17,717 nt of DNA from JBBRLA01 sp038231615 (GCA_038231615.1 JBBRLA010000098.1:1-17717); one strand, 5' to 3'; shown: positions 7,458 through 15,540, counted from the stretch's first letter. Numbers and translations: made by a program. Notes: a model not told the origin generated them from the letters alone.

Positions 7458-8192
7458 ATGCGTGCAGACGGTCGCCTCCCCTCAGAACTTCGCAAGATCA
7501 TCATCCAACCCGACTACCTGCGCTCCCCCGCCGGGAGCGCCCTCATCCGCTGCGGCGACACCTGGGTGCTCTGCACCGCCTCCGTCGAGGAAAAGGTCCC
7601 GCCGTTCCTGCGCGACGCCGGCACGGGCTGGGTCACCGCCGAGTACGGCATGCTCCCCGGCTCGACCCACACCCGCAGCAATCGCGGCAGCAGCGGACGC
7701 GGCAAGGAGATCGAGCGCCTCATCGGCCGCTCCTTGCGCGCCGCCATCGACACGGCCCGCCTGGGGCCGCGCACCATCACCATCGACTGCGACGTCCTGC
7801 AGGCCGACGGCGGCACCCGCACCGCCGCGATCACCGGCGGCTACGTCGCCCTGTGCCTGGCCGTCCGCCGCCTCCAGCAGGCCGGGTTGCTTTCGGCCGA
7901 CCCCATCCGTCACCCCATCGCCGCCGTCTCGGTGGGGGTGATCGGCGGCGAGGCGCTCCTTGACCTGCCCTACGAGGAGGACGCCCGCGCCCAGGTGGAC
8001 ATGAACATCGTCATGGCGCAGACCCAGAAGGGCCCGGCCTTCGTCGAGGTCCAGGGCACCGGCGAGCAGGGCACCTTCGACCGCCGCGAACTCGACCGCC
8101 TGTGCGACCTGGCCGAAGGAGGCATCGCCCAGCTCTTCGCCGCCCAGAGCCAGGCCCTGTCCGAAGAAAACCCGAAGGGGGTGCGGCCCTGA
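7458..8192 (+). CDS. rph: Ribonuclease PH
   Basis: RNase PH is a phosphorolytic 3'-5' exoribonuclease that trims the 3' ends of tRNA precursors and forms a hexameric ring. The 244 residues match the family length. It begins with the usual MRADGRLPSELR. It has the phosphate-binding segment DGGTRT (117-122), Arg91 in LIGRSLRAAID (equivalent to the Arg86 known to be needed for activity or assembly), and the two acidic metal ligands D175 and D181 in EEDARAQVDMN. The gene begins 35 nt after the amidase stop with its own Shine-Dalgarno, and its TGA overlaps the ATG of the next gene by one base (TGATG at 8190-8194), indicating translational coupling. Neither tRNA gene just downstream encodes the CCA end, so 3' trimming followed by CCA addition is expected for them. 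Confidence 0.97.
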   Translation: MRADGRLPSELRKIIIQPDYLRSPAGSALIRCGDTWVLCTASVEEKVPPFLRDAGTGWVTAEYGMLPGSTHTRSNRGSSGRGKEIERLIGRSLRAAIDTARLGPRTITIDCDVLQADGGTRTAAITGGYVALCLAVRRLQQAGLLSADPIRHPIAAVSVGVIGGEALLDLPYEEDARAQVDMNIVMAQTQKGPAFVEVQGTGEQGTFDRRELDRLCDLAEGGIAQLFAAQSQALSEENPKGVRP

Positions 8193-8866
8193 TGCGCCTG
8201 TGCTTCGCCACCCACAACCGCGGCAAGGTCGCCGAGCTGCGCGCCCTGCTGGACGCGGCCTTTTCCGGCGGCGGTGAGGAAGCGCCCGCCGTGCTGACTC
8301 TGGCGGACCTCGGGGTGGCGGACGACGTGGTCGAGGATGGCGCCACCTTCGCGGAGAATGCCGAGAAGAAGGCCGCAAGCGCCTACCAGCGCACGGGCCT
8401 TCTGTCCCTGGCCGACGACAGCGGCCTGCTGGTGGATGCCCTGTCCGGGGCGCCGGGGGTGCACTCGGCGCGCTACGCGGGAGAGCCGCGTTCCGACGCG
8501 CGCAACCTGACGGCGGTGTTGCAGGCGCTGAGCGAGGTCCCCGAGGGTCGGCGCACTGCCCGCTTTCACTGCACCCTGTGCCTCTGCGGGCCGGGGGGCG
8601 TGGTGCTGCGCGCCGCCGAGTGCGAGGGGCGCCTGCTGAGCGCCCCTTTGGGCGAGGGGGGTTTCGGCTATGACCCGATCTTCGTGCCGGATCTGGAGCA
8701 GGCCCCCGAGTGGAAGGGCCTTCCAGACGGCGCGGCGACCCGGTCGGGCCGGACGCTGGCGGAACTGCCGATGGCCGAAAAGAACCTGATTTCCCATCGG
8801 GCCCGGGCCCTGCGGCTGATGGTGCCGGTGATCCTCACGGCGCTAAAGGTCCGTTCGTCGACGTGA
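8192..8866 (+). CDS. rdgB: XTP/dITP pyrophosphatase (RdgB/HAM1 family)
   Basis: This enzyme hydrolyses non-canonical purine nucleoside triphosphates (XTP, dITP, ITP) to monophosphates and keeps them out of DNA and RNA. It has 224 residues. The family motifs appear in order: THNRGKVAEL (substrate binding, near 7-16), GATFAENA, DDSGL (catalytic Asp and base-binding), PGVHSARYAG, GGFGYDPIFVP and, close to the end, SHRARAL. The C-terminal tail after SHRARAL is about 18 residues and unremarkable. The ATG overlaps the rph stop by one base, so translation is probably coupled. The order rph then rdgB is conserved in many bacteria. Confidence 0.97.
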   Translation: MRLCFATHNRGKVAELRALLDAAFSGGGEEAPAVLTLADLGVADDVVEDGATFAENAEKKAASAYQRTGLLSLADDSGLLVDALSGAPGVHSARYAGEPRSDARNLTAVLQALSEVPEGRRTARFHCTLCLCGPGGVVLRAAECEGRLLSAPLGEGGFGYDPIFVPDLEQAPEWKGLPDGAATRSGRTLAELPMAEKNLISHRARALRLMVPVILTALKVRSST

Positions 8867-8880
8867 ATACCGCAAGCCGC

Positions 8881-8909
8881 TTGAAAATCCGGCGAGGGTG
8901 GCCTAAAAC
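8881..8909 (+). promoter_or_regulatory. Sigma-70-like promoter of the tRNA pair
   Basis: TTGAAA (8881-8886, five of six consensus bases) and TAAAAC (8904-8909, four of six) are separated by exactly 17 nt. The expected transcription start (about 8916) lies about 32 nt before tRNA-Pro. It is the best-looking -35 element in the window and fits a stable RNA operon. Confidence 0.6.
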
Positions 8910-8947
8910 AGCACAGGCTGAAGATCAACCAACCAACAATGAAAAAA

Positions 8948-9025
<78 letters not shown>

Positions 9026-9041
9026 ATCCCAGTCCTCGCCT

Positions 9042-9115
<74 letters not shown>

Positions 9116-9181
9116 CCGTCGCTGTTCCAGTGGGGGCCGGCCGAACCTCAAGACTGTACGTGACCGACGGAGTGTGGGGGC

Positions 9182-9213
9182 CCCCATGGCCTCGCGAATG
9201 CGAGGACATGGGG
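9182..9213. terminator. Strong 13-bp hairpin between convergent transcripts, terminator-like but no T-run
   Basis: CCCCATG (9182-9188) and CCTCGC (9190-9195) pair with GCGAGG (9200-9205) and CATGGGG (9207-9213); the loop is GAAT, and one G-A mismatch interrupts the stem. Just upstream TGGGGG/CCCCCA (9175-9186) is a perfect 12-nt palindrome that shares bases with the left arm. It lies 66 nt after tRNA-Arg and 38 nt after the stop of the minus-strand small gene, so it could end both transcripts. No T-run follows on either strand. Confidence 0.5.
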
Positions 9214-9251
9214 AGAGGTACGCCAAAAGATGCCCGGCCAGGTGCTTCTGG

Positions 9252-9428
9252 TTAGCGGATGCTGTGGTTGGGGCCGCTCCCGCCGCCAATGATGGCATGC
9301 AGGAGAGCGATGAGGGTGACGGCGCAGAGGATCGCCAGCACCATCGCGTCCGCCCCGAGGACGAGACCGGCGAAAAGGAAAAGCGCCACGGGGAGGACCA
9401 GGAAGAGAATGTAGTAAAGCAACGTCAT
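9252..9428 (-). CDS. Small two-helix membrane protein, unknown function
   Basis: This is a 58-residue protein with two predicted membrane helices (about 4-24 and 27-47) joined by a very short turn (GAD), and a short polar tail (GGGSGPNHSIR). The ATG at 9428 has a G-rich AAAGGGGGG stretch beginning 15 nt before it. An ATG four codons further upstream in the same frame region (MKGGSDM) is possible but leaves no better binding site. A TATGAT hexamer lies upstream (9465-9460 on this strand). The frame continues open far upstream across the DUF4139 gene, but only this part has a natural start, hydrophobic composition and a stop. I know no family for it. It resembles many unassigned small helical-hairpin proteins. 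Confidence 0.55.
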   Translation of the reverse strand: MTLLYYILFLVLPVALFLFAGLVLGADAMVLAILCAVTLIALLHAIIGGGSGPNHSIR

Positions 9429-9459
9429 GTCCGACCCCCCTTTCATGTTGATGACCTTC

Positions 9460-9465
9460 ATCATA
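9460..9465 (-). promoter_or_regulatory. Candidate -10 of the small membrane protein gene
   Basis: TATGAT on the minus strand matches five of six -10 bases and lies about 31 nt before the ATG at 9428. No -35 is seen at normal spacing; a TTGACT further up is 29 nt away, too far. Confidence 0.3.
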
Positions 9466-9547
9466 CGGCGCCGATCTGACAGTCTTCCCGCCCCAGTCAA
9501 CAGACGAACCTCCGACGGAACATCTGGGAGGCCGAAGGGGCCGTGCC

Positions 9548-9565
9548 GGGGGCAAACCTGCCCCC
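9548..9565 (+). promoter_or_regulatory. Inverted repeat in the -35 position of the DUF4139 operon, possible operator
   Basis: GGGGGCA (9548-9554) and TGCCCCC (9559-9565) form a perfect 7-bp inverted repeat with a 4-nt centre (AACC). Its right end is 16 nt before a good -10, TATGAT (9582-9587), exactly where a -35 would be expected, and no -35 consensus is present. It could be a binding site for an activator or repressor, or a leader hairpin if transcription begins further upstream. Confidence 0.4.
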
Positions 9566-9581
9566 TCATCCCGATGTCGGC

Positions 9582-9587
9582 TATGAT
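9582..9587 (+). promoter_or_regulatory. Candidate -10 of the DUF4139 gene pair
   Basis: TATGAT matches five of six -10 bases and lies 27 nt before the proposed GTG start (9615), giving a short leader that includes the GAGGT ribosome site at 9606-9610. Confidence 0.45.
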
Positions 9588-9614
9588 GGAGCGTCCACAA
9601 AAGCCGAGGTCGCC

Positions 9615-11864
9615 GTGTCCCATCTCTGCGAAAGCCATGTCGCCCAGGTCGTCGTCCACGCCCGCGGCGCCCTCATCACCCGCCGCGTCGTCCCGCCCCC
9701 GGTCCTTCCCGACGGGGATGTCGACCTGATCATTCCCGGCCTGACTCCCCTGTGCGAGCCCGGCAGCGTCCGCGCTCAGATCACCGGGACCGGCCGGGCC
9801 GTGGTCTCGGTGAAGGCCGCCATCTCGGTTCCCGCCTCCCCGGCGATCGTCGGCAAGACCCTCGAGGAGGTCCGCGCCCTTACCGCCCGCATCGAGCGCC
9901 TCCGCGCCGAGCAGGCGATCCTGTCCACCCGGCACCGGGACCTCTCCGAGCTGTGCCCCGCCCTGACCCTGCGCACCACCTCCCTCCACGAGCGCCCCGA
10001 CACCCGCGCCGAGGACGCCCTTTTCTCCTCGGCGCTCATCGACGACCTGCTCAAGGAACTCGACGGGCGCATCCTGGCCCTTTCGGAGGAAATCCGCGAG
10101 CGCGAGCGCGAACGAGAGGCTGCGGCCCTTGCCGAGGCACAGCAGAGCACCACCGAACGGAACCCGGGCGAGGCGCCTACCCGCTGCGTCACCGTCCGCC
10201 TGACCGGGACCGGATGCGCCGGGGAGATGCTGCTCTCCTATGTCGTCCCCGCTGCTCGCTGGTGGCCGGTCTACATGCTCCGCCTGTCCGATGGCGGCAA
10301 ACGCGCCGCCTGGTGGCTGGAGGCCCTGGTGGCGCAGATTTCCGGGGAGGACTGGCGCGGAGTCCGCGTCGCCTTGTCCACCGCCGACCTGATCTACGAT
10401 GCCCGCCTGCCCGAGTTGCCCTCCCTGCGCCTGTCCAAGGCGCAGCCGCCGCCCCGGCGGGGGTATCGGCCCCTGCCCCCCGGCCTCTCGCTGATGTTCG
10501 CCGGCTACGACCGGGCCTTTCCCCAGGGCACCACCGGCCCACGCCGAAACGCGCCACCGTCCTCGCCGCTGCCGCCACCGTCGCCCTCTGTCGACCTTGA
10601 CGACGAGGGCGCGCAGATGGAGTGGCGTGCCGAACCCACGGCCCACGGACAGGCCCTTTCGTCCCTGGCCGACCGGCTCGACGACGAAGCCACCGGGCGA
10701 TCCGAGATCGGCAGCATGAACTATGGCATGGCCGAGGGCGGGGCCCCCGACAAGCTGGCCCAGGAATATTCCAAAAAACGCTCCGGCGGGCGCAGCGGCG
10801 GGCCGCCTGGCGGAATGCCGGGTAGGATGCCGCTGCCGTCGGCGCCGCCGAGCCTGTCCAGGGCCGCTCCCCAGATGGCGCCGGCGCCGGCCCCGATGGC
10901 GGCCCGGGGCAAGGGCAGCCCCATGGTGATGGCGACGGCCTCCATGTCCCGCGCGCTGACTTTAGGCGGGGGTGGCGGCGCCCCCATGCTGGATGGCATG
11001 GCCCCCGAGGCGCCCGAGCCCGAACCCGATCTGACCCCCGGCGACGCCTGGCTGGACTTCGACGCCCTGCGCCTGGGACAGCGCGACGACCGTGCCCGCC
11101 GCGGCAAGCTGTATCTGGAGCAGGACGGGGCCTTCGCCAGGCAACGCCAGCAGGCGATCTCCGCCATCGACAGCCTGTCCCCGCCGCACCCGGTGACCGA
11201 CCCCAGGGACTCCCGCGGCGTGTTCGATCACCGGTACGAGGCCGACGGGGTCGCCGACGTACCCTCCGACGGGCAGGTCCACCGCCTGATGATCGGCAGC
11301 GCCGAGACCACCCCCACCCTGCGCTTCCGCACCGTCCCCCGCGACGCCCCAGAGGTGTTCCGCGAGGTCGAGTTGCAAAACCCCTTCGACGCCCCGCTCC
11401 TGGCCGGTCCGGTGGACGTGTATTCCGAGGGGAGCCTGCTGCTCACCGCGTCGGTCAGCGGCATCGACCGGGGCGGCACCATGCAGGTCGGCATGGGCGT
11501 GGAAGAGCGGCTGCGCGTCGCCCGCAACGTCCGCGTCGAGGAGCAGAGCGCCGGCATGCTGGGCGGCTCGACGCTGGTAACCCACGCGGTCTCGCTGGAG
11601 CTAAGTTCGGCCCTCTCGGCGGCAGTGACCGTCGAGGTTCTGGAGGTGCTGCCGGTCAGCGATGACAAGTCGGTGGAGATCGAGCGCCTGCCCGGCAAGC
11701 CCGAGCCGGTCCCCTACAAGCAGGCCGAGCGGGGCGCCGCGGTGCGCGGGGGCCAGAAGTGGACCCTCTTGGTCCCCGCCGGGGGTAAAGTCTTCTTCGA
11801 GCACCGCTACCGCCTCACCATCCCCGCCAAGTACGAGATCGTCGGAGGAAACCGCCGTGAGTAG
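9615..11864 (+). CDS. DUF4140/DUF4139 protein (MuiA-like), cytoplasmic form with long disordered linker
   Basis: With the GTG at 9615 it has 749 residues. Order: a DUF4140-type N-terminal beta segment (about 8-70, VAQVVVHARGALITRRV), a charged coiled coil (about 80-115 and 140-175), and the first part of DUF4139 (about 205-265, with YVVPAARWWPVYMLRL and the hallmark GEDW at 244-247 followed by LSTADL). A P/G/M/A-rich, probably disordered stretch follows (about 275-475), then the rest of DUF4139 (about 535-745, with LQNPFDAPLLAGPVDVY and a final PAGGKVFFEHRYRLTIP). The family is linked by name to mucoidy inhibition (MuiA), but its biochemical role is unknown. Known members often carry a signal peptide; none is visible here or in the upstream frame (open to 9543). 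The start choice rests on GAGGT (9606-9610) and the TATGAT further up. Its stop overlaps the start of a paralogous gene by 8 nt. Confidence 0.88.
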   Translation: MSHLCESHVAQVVVHARGALITRRVVPPPVLPDGDVDLIIPGLTPLCEPGSVRAQITGTGRAVVSVKAAISVPASPAIVGKTLEEVRALTARIERLRAEQAILSTRHRDLSELCPALTLRTTSLHERPDTRAEDALFSSALIDDLLKELDGRILALSEEIREREREREAAALAEAQQSTTERNPGEAPTRCVTVRLTGTGCAGEMLLSYVVPAARWWPVYMLRLSDGGKRAAWWLEALVAQISGEDWRGVRVALSTADLIYDARLPELPSLRLSKAQPPPRRGYRPLPPGLSLMFAGYDRAFPQGTTGPRRNAPPSSPLPPPSPSVDLDDEGAQMEWRAEPTAHGQALSSLADRLDDEATGRSEIGSMNYGMAEGGAPDKLAQEYSKKRSGGRSGGPPGGMPGRMPLPSAPPSLSRAAPQMAPAPAPMAARGKGSPMVMATASMSRALTLGGGGGAPMLDGMAPEAPEPEPDLTPGDAWLDFDALRLGQRDDRARRGKLYLEQDGAFARQRQQAISAIDSLSPPHPVTDPRDSRGVFDHRYEADGVADVPSDGQVHRLMIGSAETTPTLRFRTVPRDAPEVFREVELQNPFDAPLLAGPVDVYSEGSLLLTASVSGIDRGGTMQVGMGVEERLRVARNVRVEEQSAGMLGGSTLVTHAVSLELSSALSAAVTVEVLEVLPVSDDKSVEIERLPGKPEPVPYKQAERGAAVRGGQKWTLLVPAGGKVFFEHRYRLTIPAKYEIVGGNRRE
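11844..11850 (+). promoter_or_regulatory. Strong Shine-Dalgarno of the second DUF4139 gene
   Basis: GGAGGAA lies 6 nt before the GTG at 11857, inside the end of the preceding gene. It fixes the start and indicates coupled translation. Confidence 0.85.
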
Positions 11865-13521
11865 CCAGGCCTTGAACCGGGGCGCCCTTGTGCAAAGCCG
11901 CGCCGTGCGGGTCACCTTCTTCGAGGACCGCGCCGAGGTCACCCGGCGGGCCAGGATCGCCGTCGGCGCCGGCGCCTCGTTCACCGCCATCGGCGGGGTC
12001 ACCGCCCTGGTCGACGATCCCAGCGTGGTGGCCCGGGTCCTTCATGACGAGAAAGGGCCCGAGAAGGACGCAGCGAAGGGGCCGGCCCGGGTGATCGCCA
12101 CCCGGGTCAGTCGCAAGGAGCGCGAGATCTCCCAGGCGGGCGAGGACGAACTCCAGCGCCTTCAGACCGAGAGCCAGGCGGCACGGGTGCGCCGAAGCAG
12201 CGCCGAGGGGGCCCTGAAGCGGGCGACCAGCAGGCGGGATCGGTGCCAGGCGGCGCTTTCGGGGATCGTCGAGGCCCTAAAGCGGGTGCCCCGGGGCGGG
12301 ACCGAGGGCACCGCGCGCTTCCGGGCCGCCTCATCGGCGCTGGACCGGGAGCTGTCCGCGGGGCTGGACGAGGTGTCTCGAAGGCAAGGGGAGCTGCTCC
12401 TGGCCCGTGAAGACGAAGGCCGGGTCCTTCTGCGCCTGCGGGAGGGGCAGATGTTGCACCCCCGCTACGAGACCTCCATCGAGGTGCAGGTGGACGCCCG
12501 GACCGCCGGGGAGGTGGAGATCGAGATGGTCTATCGCACCCCCTGCACCCTGTGGCGGCCGGAGCACCTGGCCCGGGCGGTGCCCGTGGCTGACGGCAGG
12601 ACCCCCGATTCCGCTGCGGGAGCGTCGGCAGCGCCGGGCCATGGCGGCGCGTACGAGCTGGCCCTGACCACCTGGGCGGTGGTGTGGCAGGCCACCGGCG
12701 AGGAATGGAAGGACGTCGAATGCCGCTTCTCCACCGCGCGGCCGGCGCAGTCGGCCTCGCCGCCGCTTTTGCGGGACGATGTCCTCTCGTTGCGGCGCAA
12801 GACCGATCAGGAGAAGCGCACCGTGGTGGTCGAGGCGCGGGAGCAGAGCATCGCCCTTTCGGGTCTTTCCCGGGGCGAGCGGGCGGTCGAGGAGATGCCC
12901 GGGGTGGACGATGGGGGCGAGCCGTTGTGGTTCGCCGCACTGCGGCCGGCGACCCTGCAAAGCGATGGGTTGCCGGTGCGGGTGGAGATCGCCAGCGTGC
13001 GGCTGCCTTGCGTCGTGGACCGGGTGTGCTTCCCCGAGCGTTCGCCTGCAGCGCACCTGCGGGCCACCGCGACCCTGCTGGGGACGGCGCCGCTTCTGGC
13101 CGGGCCGGTGCGGGTGGCCCGGGGCAGCGAATTGTGCGGCCGGGGCCGGGTACACTTCGTCGGCAAAGGCGAGCCCTTCGAGCTGGGGCTGGGGGTGGAC
13201 GACGGCATCCGCGTGCGGCGCCACGTCGAGGACCGCCGCGAGACCGTGCCCGTGCTGGGGACGCAGAAGCTGACCCGGACGGTGAAGCTTTACGTGAGCA
13301 ACCTGGGCGGGGTGAAGAAGCGCCTCGTGGTGATCGAGCGGGTGCCGGTCAGCGAGATCCGCGAGGTGGAGGTCATCGCCCTTTCGAGCACAGGGGCCGC
13401 CCTGGACCCCCGCGACGGCATGGCCCGCTTCGAGGTAGAGGTGCCTGCGGGCGGTACCCGGGAGTTCCAGATCTCCTACCGCATCGAGGCCGCCGCCAAG
13501 GTGGCCCTGGACTGGCTCTGA
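11857..13521 (+). CDS. Second DUF4140/DUF4139 protein, shorter paralogue
   Basis: This is a 554-residue protein with the same plan as its upstream neighbour but without the long disordered linker: a DUF4140-like start (about 14-60, SRAVRVTFFEDRAEVTRRARI), a coiled coil (about 86-200), and DUF4139 (about 205-553, with YRTPCTLWRPEHLAR, GEEW at 281-284 in place of GEDW, FSTARP, APLLAGPVRVARGSELCG, and a final PAGGTREFQISYRIE). There is no signal peptide, so a cytoplasmic location is likely. The GTG start overlaps the preceding stop (GTGAGTAG) and has a strong GGAGGAA. The overlap and shared architecture suggest ancient duplication and perhaps a hetero-complex made in fixed ratio. The function is unknown. 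The next gene starts 62 nt downstream. Confidence 0.9.
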   Translation: MSSQALNRGALVQSRAVRVTFFEDRAEVTRRARIAVGAGASFTAIGGVTALVDDPSVVARVLHDEKGPEKDAAKGPARVIATRVSRKEREISQAGEDELQRLQTESQAARVRRSSAEGALKRATSRRDRCQAALSGIVEALKRVPRGGTEGTARFRAASSALDRELSAGLDEVSRRQGELLLAREDEGRVLLRLREGQMLHPRYETSIEVQVDARTAGEVEIEMVYRTPCTLWRPEHLARAVPVADGRTPDSAAGASAAPGHGGAYELALTTWAVVWQATGEEWKDVECRFSTARPAQSASPPLLRDDVLSLRRKTDQEKRTVVVEAREQSIALSGLSRGERAVEEMPGVDDGGEPLWFAALRPATLQSDGLPVRVEIASVRLPCVVDRVCFPERSPAAHLRATATLLGTAPLLAGPVRVARGSELCGRGRVHFVGKGEPFELGLGVDDGIRVRRHVEDRRETVPVLGTQKLTRTVKLYVSNLGGVKKRLVVIERVPVSEIREVEVIALSSTGAALDPRDGMARFEVEVPAGGTREFQISYRIEAAAKVALDWL

Positions 13522-13549
13522 GTCCGCGAAAAAATCGATTCCTGCCCCC

Positions 13550-13577
13550 TTGCAACTGGCCCGGCCGTGCCGACAAC
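13550..13577 (+). promoter_or_regulatory. Candidate promoter of the glycosyltransferase gene, leaderless type
   Basis: TTGCAA (13550-13555) and GACAAC (13572-13577) are 16 nt apart, and GACAAC is 6 nt before the ATG at 13584. The hexamers are only moderate matches. The absence of a Shine-Dalgarno sequence and the 6-nt distance fit a leaderless mRNA, as proposed for the amidase. Confidence 0.3.
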
Positions 13578-13583
13578 CCTCCC

Positions 13584-15497
13584 ATGCACGCGCCACGCAA
13601 CATGCCAGAAGAAACCCGCACCACCCTGGACCGGGCCATCCGGCTCCACCATGCCGGCCAGATTGCCCCGGCCGAGGCCCTGTATCGCCAGGTCCTGGCC
13701 CAGCACCCCACCAGCTTCGAGGCCCATACCAATCTCGGCCATGTCCTTTCCCTCCGCGGCCAGAGCGACGCGGCCCAGCAGCACTACCGCCGGGCCATCG
13801 CCATCAACCCGCGCTACCCCATCGCCCGCAACAACCTGGGCGGGCTGCTCCTGGGCCTCGGCCATCCCGACCAGGCCATCGAGCAGTTCAACGCCGCCCT
13901 GGCCCTGGATTCAGGCTCGGTGATGGCACTGAACAACCTGGGCACCGCCCTGCGCCAGCTTGGCCGGATCGACCAGGCCATCGCCCACCACCAGCGTGCT
14001 CTGGCCCTTTCGCCGGACCACGTCAGCGCCCTGAACAACCTGGCCCTGGCCCTGGTGGCCCGGGGCGATCTGGCCGATGGCATCCGCTGCTACCGCAAGG
14101 CCATCGCGGCCAAGGCGGACTACGCCGAGGCCCACTACAATCTGGCCGGGGCCCTTTCCCGCCAGGGCGAGGTGGACGAGGCCCTGTCCTGCTTCCGCAC
14201 TGCCCTGGGCCTTTTACCCCGGTCGGCCCTGTTCCACACCGGCATGCTCCTGTGCATGCACTACACCGACGCCTTCACCCCAGAGGAGGTGCTGTCCGCC
14301 CACCAGAGCTTCGATCGACTGCTGGCGGCCCCGCTGGGGCCGGCGGCCGGTGTCCCGGTGGCCGGGGGCGATGCGTCTTTTCTGGGGCGCCGCCTGCGGG
14401 TGGGCTACGTCTCCGCCGACCTGCGCCGCCACTCGGTGTCGTACTTCATCGAACCCATCCTCCGGGAGCACCAGCGCCATGCCTTCGAGGTGGTGTGCTA
14501 CGCCAGCGTGTCGCGTCCCGACGAGGTCACCGCCCGCCTTAGCGGCCTGTGCGATGCATGGCGCGACGTCCACAAGATGTCCGACGAAGCGCTGGCAGAG
14601 CTTGTCCGCAGCGATCGCATCGACATCCTGGTGGACCTCTGCGGCCACACCTCGGACAACCGGCTTCTGGCCTTCGCCCGTCGACCGGCGCCGATCCAGG
14701 TGACCTACCTGGGCTACCCCGGGACCACCGGGATGAGCGCCATGGACTATCGCTTCACCGATGGCTGGGCCGATCCTGAGGGGAGCACTGAGCACCTGCA
14801 CACAGAGACGCTCTACCGCCTGCCCCACGGCTTTCTGTGCTACCAGCCGCCGGCCGACGCCGACGCCCCCCCGGTGGGACCGCTGCCCCTGCGGGCGGCG
14901 GGTCGGGTCACCTTCGCGTCCTTCAACAATGCTCCCAAGATGACCCCTCGGGTGGTGGGTGTGTGGGCGGCGATCCTGCGGGCGGTGCCGGAGTCGCGGC
15001 TCTTGCTGAAGACCGGCGCCTACGGGGACGCCCAGTCGCAAAAGCGCGTCGAGGAGCGCTTCGCCGCCCACGGCATCCCCAAGGAACGGCTGACGTTGCT
15101 GGGGCAGGTGGCCTCGCCCAGGGAGCACCTGGCCCATTATCATCAGGCGGACATCGCCCTGGATACGTTCCCATACAATGGCACCACCACCACCTGCGAG
15201 GCGCTGTGGATGGGGGTGCCGGTGATCTCGCTGGAGGGGGCGACCCACGTCGGCCGGGTGGGGGTCAGCCTGCTCAGCCGGGTCGGGCTGGAACACCTGA
15301 TCATGCGCACGGAACAGGACTATATCGAGCAGGCGGTGCGCCTGTCTGCCGACCGCGACGGGCTGAGCTTCCTCCGGGCGGGACTGCGGCAGCGGCTGCG
15401 CGATTCGTCGCTGCTGGACCCCACGGCCCTGGTGCCGGCCATCGAGGACGCCTACCATCACATGTGGCAGATCTACAGCACCGGACAGGCCCGCTGA
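13584..15497 (+). CDS. TPR glycosyltransferase of family GT41 (OGT/SPINDLY-like)
   Basis: This is a 637-residue protein. Residues 10-215 hold about six tetratricopeptide repeats (for example NLGHVLSLRGQSDAAQQHYRRAIAINP), which in this family bind the acceptor protein. Residues 270-620 form the GT41 catalytic part: LRVGYVSADLRRHSVSYF with His283 at the position of the active-site His of OGT, DILVDLCGHTSDNRLLAFARRPAPIQVTYLGYPG, FNNAPKMTP with Lys452 matching the nucleotide-sugar-binding Lys of OGT, and ALDTFPYNGTTTTCEALWMGVPVISLEG followed by GRVGVSLL. It is probably cytoplasmic and transfers a sugar from a nucleotide donor to Ser/Thr or Asn of a protein, but the donor and target cannot be read from sequence. 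There is no signal peptide. The ATG at 13584 is followed by another at residue 7, so the exact start is open. The gap to the DUF4139 gene is 62 nt. Confidence 0.92.
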   Translation: MHAPRNMPEETRTTLDRAIRLHHAGQIAPAEALYRQVLAQHPTSFEAHTNLGHVLSLRGQSDAAQQHYRRAIAINPRYPIARNNLGGLLLGLGHPDQAIEQFNAALALDSGSVMALNNLGTALRQLGRIDQAIAHHQRALALSPDHVSALNNLALALVARGDLADGIRCYRKAIAAKADYAEAHYNLAGALSRQGEVDEALSCFRTALGLLPRSALFHTGMLLCMHYTDAFTPEEVLSAHQSFDRLLAAPLGPAAGVPVAGGDASFLGRRLRVGYVSADLRRHSVSYFIEPILREHQRHAFEVVCYASVSRPDEVTARLSGLCDAWRDVHKMSDEALAELVRSDRIDILVDLCGHTSDNRLLAFARRPAPIQVTYLGYPGTTGMSAMDYRFTDGWADPEGSTEHLHTETLYRLPHGFLCYQPPADADAPPVGPLPLRAAGRVTFASFNNAPKMTPRVVGVWAAILRAVPESRLLLKTGAYGDAQSQKRVEERFAAHGIPKERLTLLGQVASPREHLAHYHQADIALDTFPYNGTTTTCEALWMGVPVISLEGATHVGRVGVSLLSRVGLEHLIMRTEQDYIEQAVRLSADRDGLSFLRAGLRQRLRDSSLLDPTALVPAIEDAYHHMWQIYSTGQAR

Positions 15498-15514
15498 ACA
15501 GAACCTGTGGGCGC

Positions 15515-15540
15515 GGACCTTAGTAAGTGGGTGACGGTCC
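15515..15540 (+). terminator. Weak stem-loop after the glycosyltransferase gene
   Basis: GGACC (15515-15519) and GGTCC (15536-15540) could form a 5-bp stem with a 16-nt loop, 17 nt after the stop codon. A short CCTTTTAC stretch follows at a distance. It is a poor intrinsic terminator. The remainder of the 162-nt gap is somewhat richer in A and T and holds the next promoter. Confidence 0.2.

Noticed and set aside
9429..10646. Minus-strand frame across the first DUF4139 gene, continuing into the small membrane protein
   Set aside because: Antisense shadow: G/R-rich, no motif. Only the last 58 codons have a natural start and hydrophobic composition.
12331..13596. Long minus-strand frame inside the second DUF4139 gene
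   Set aside because: Antisense shadow with H/R/P-rich composition, while the plus frame has clear family motifs and a strong ribosome site.
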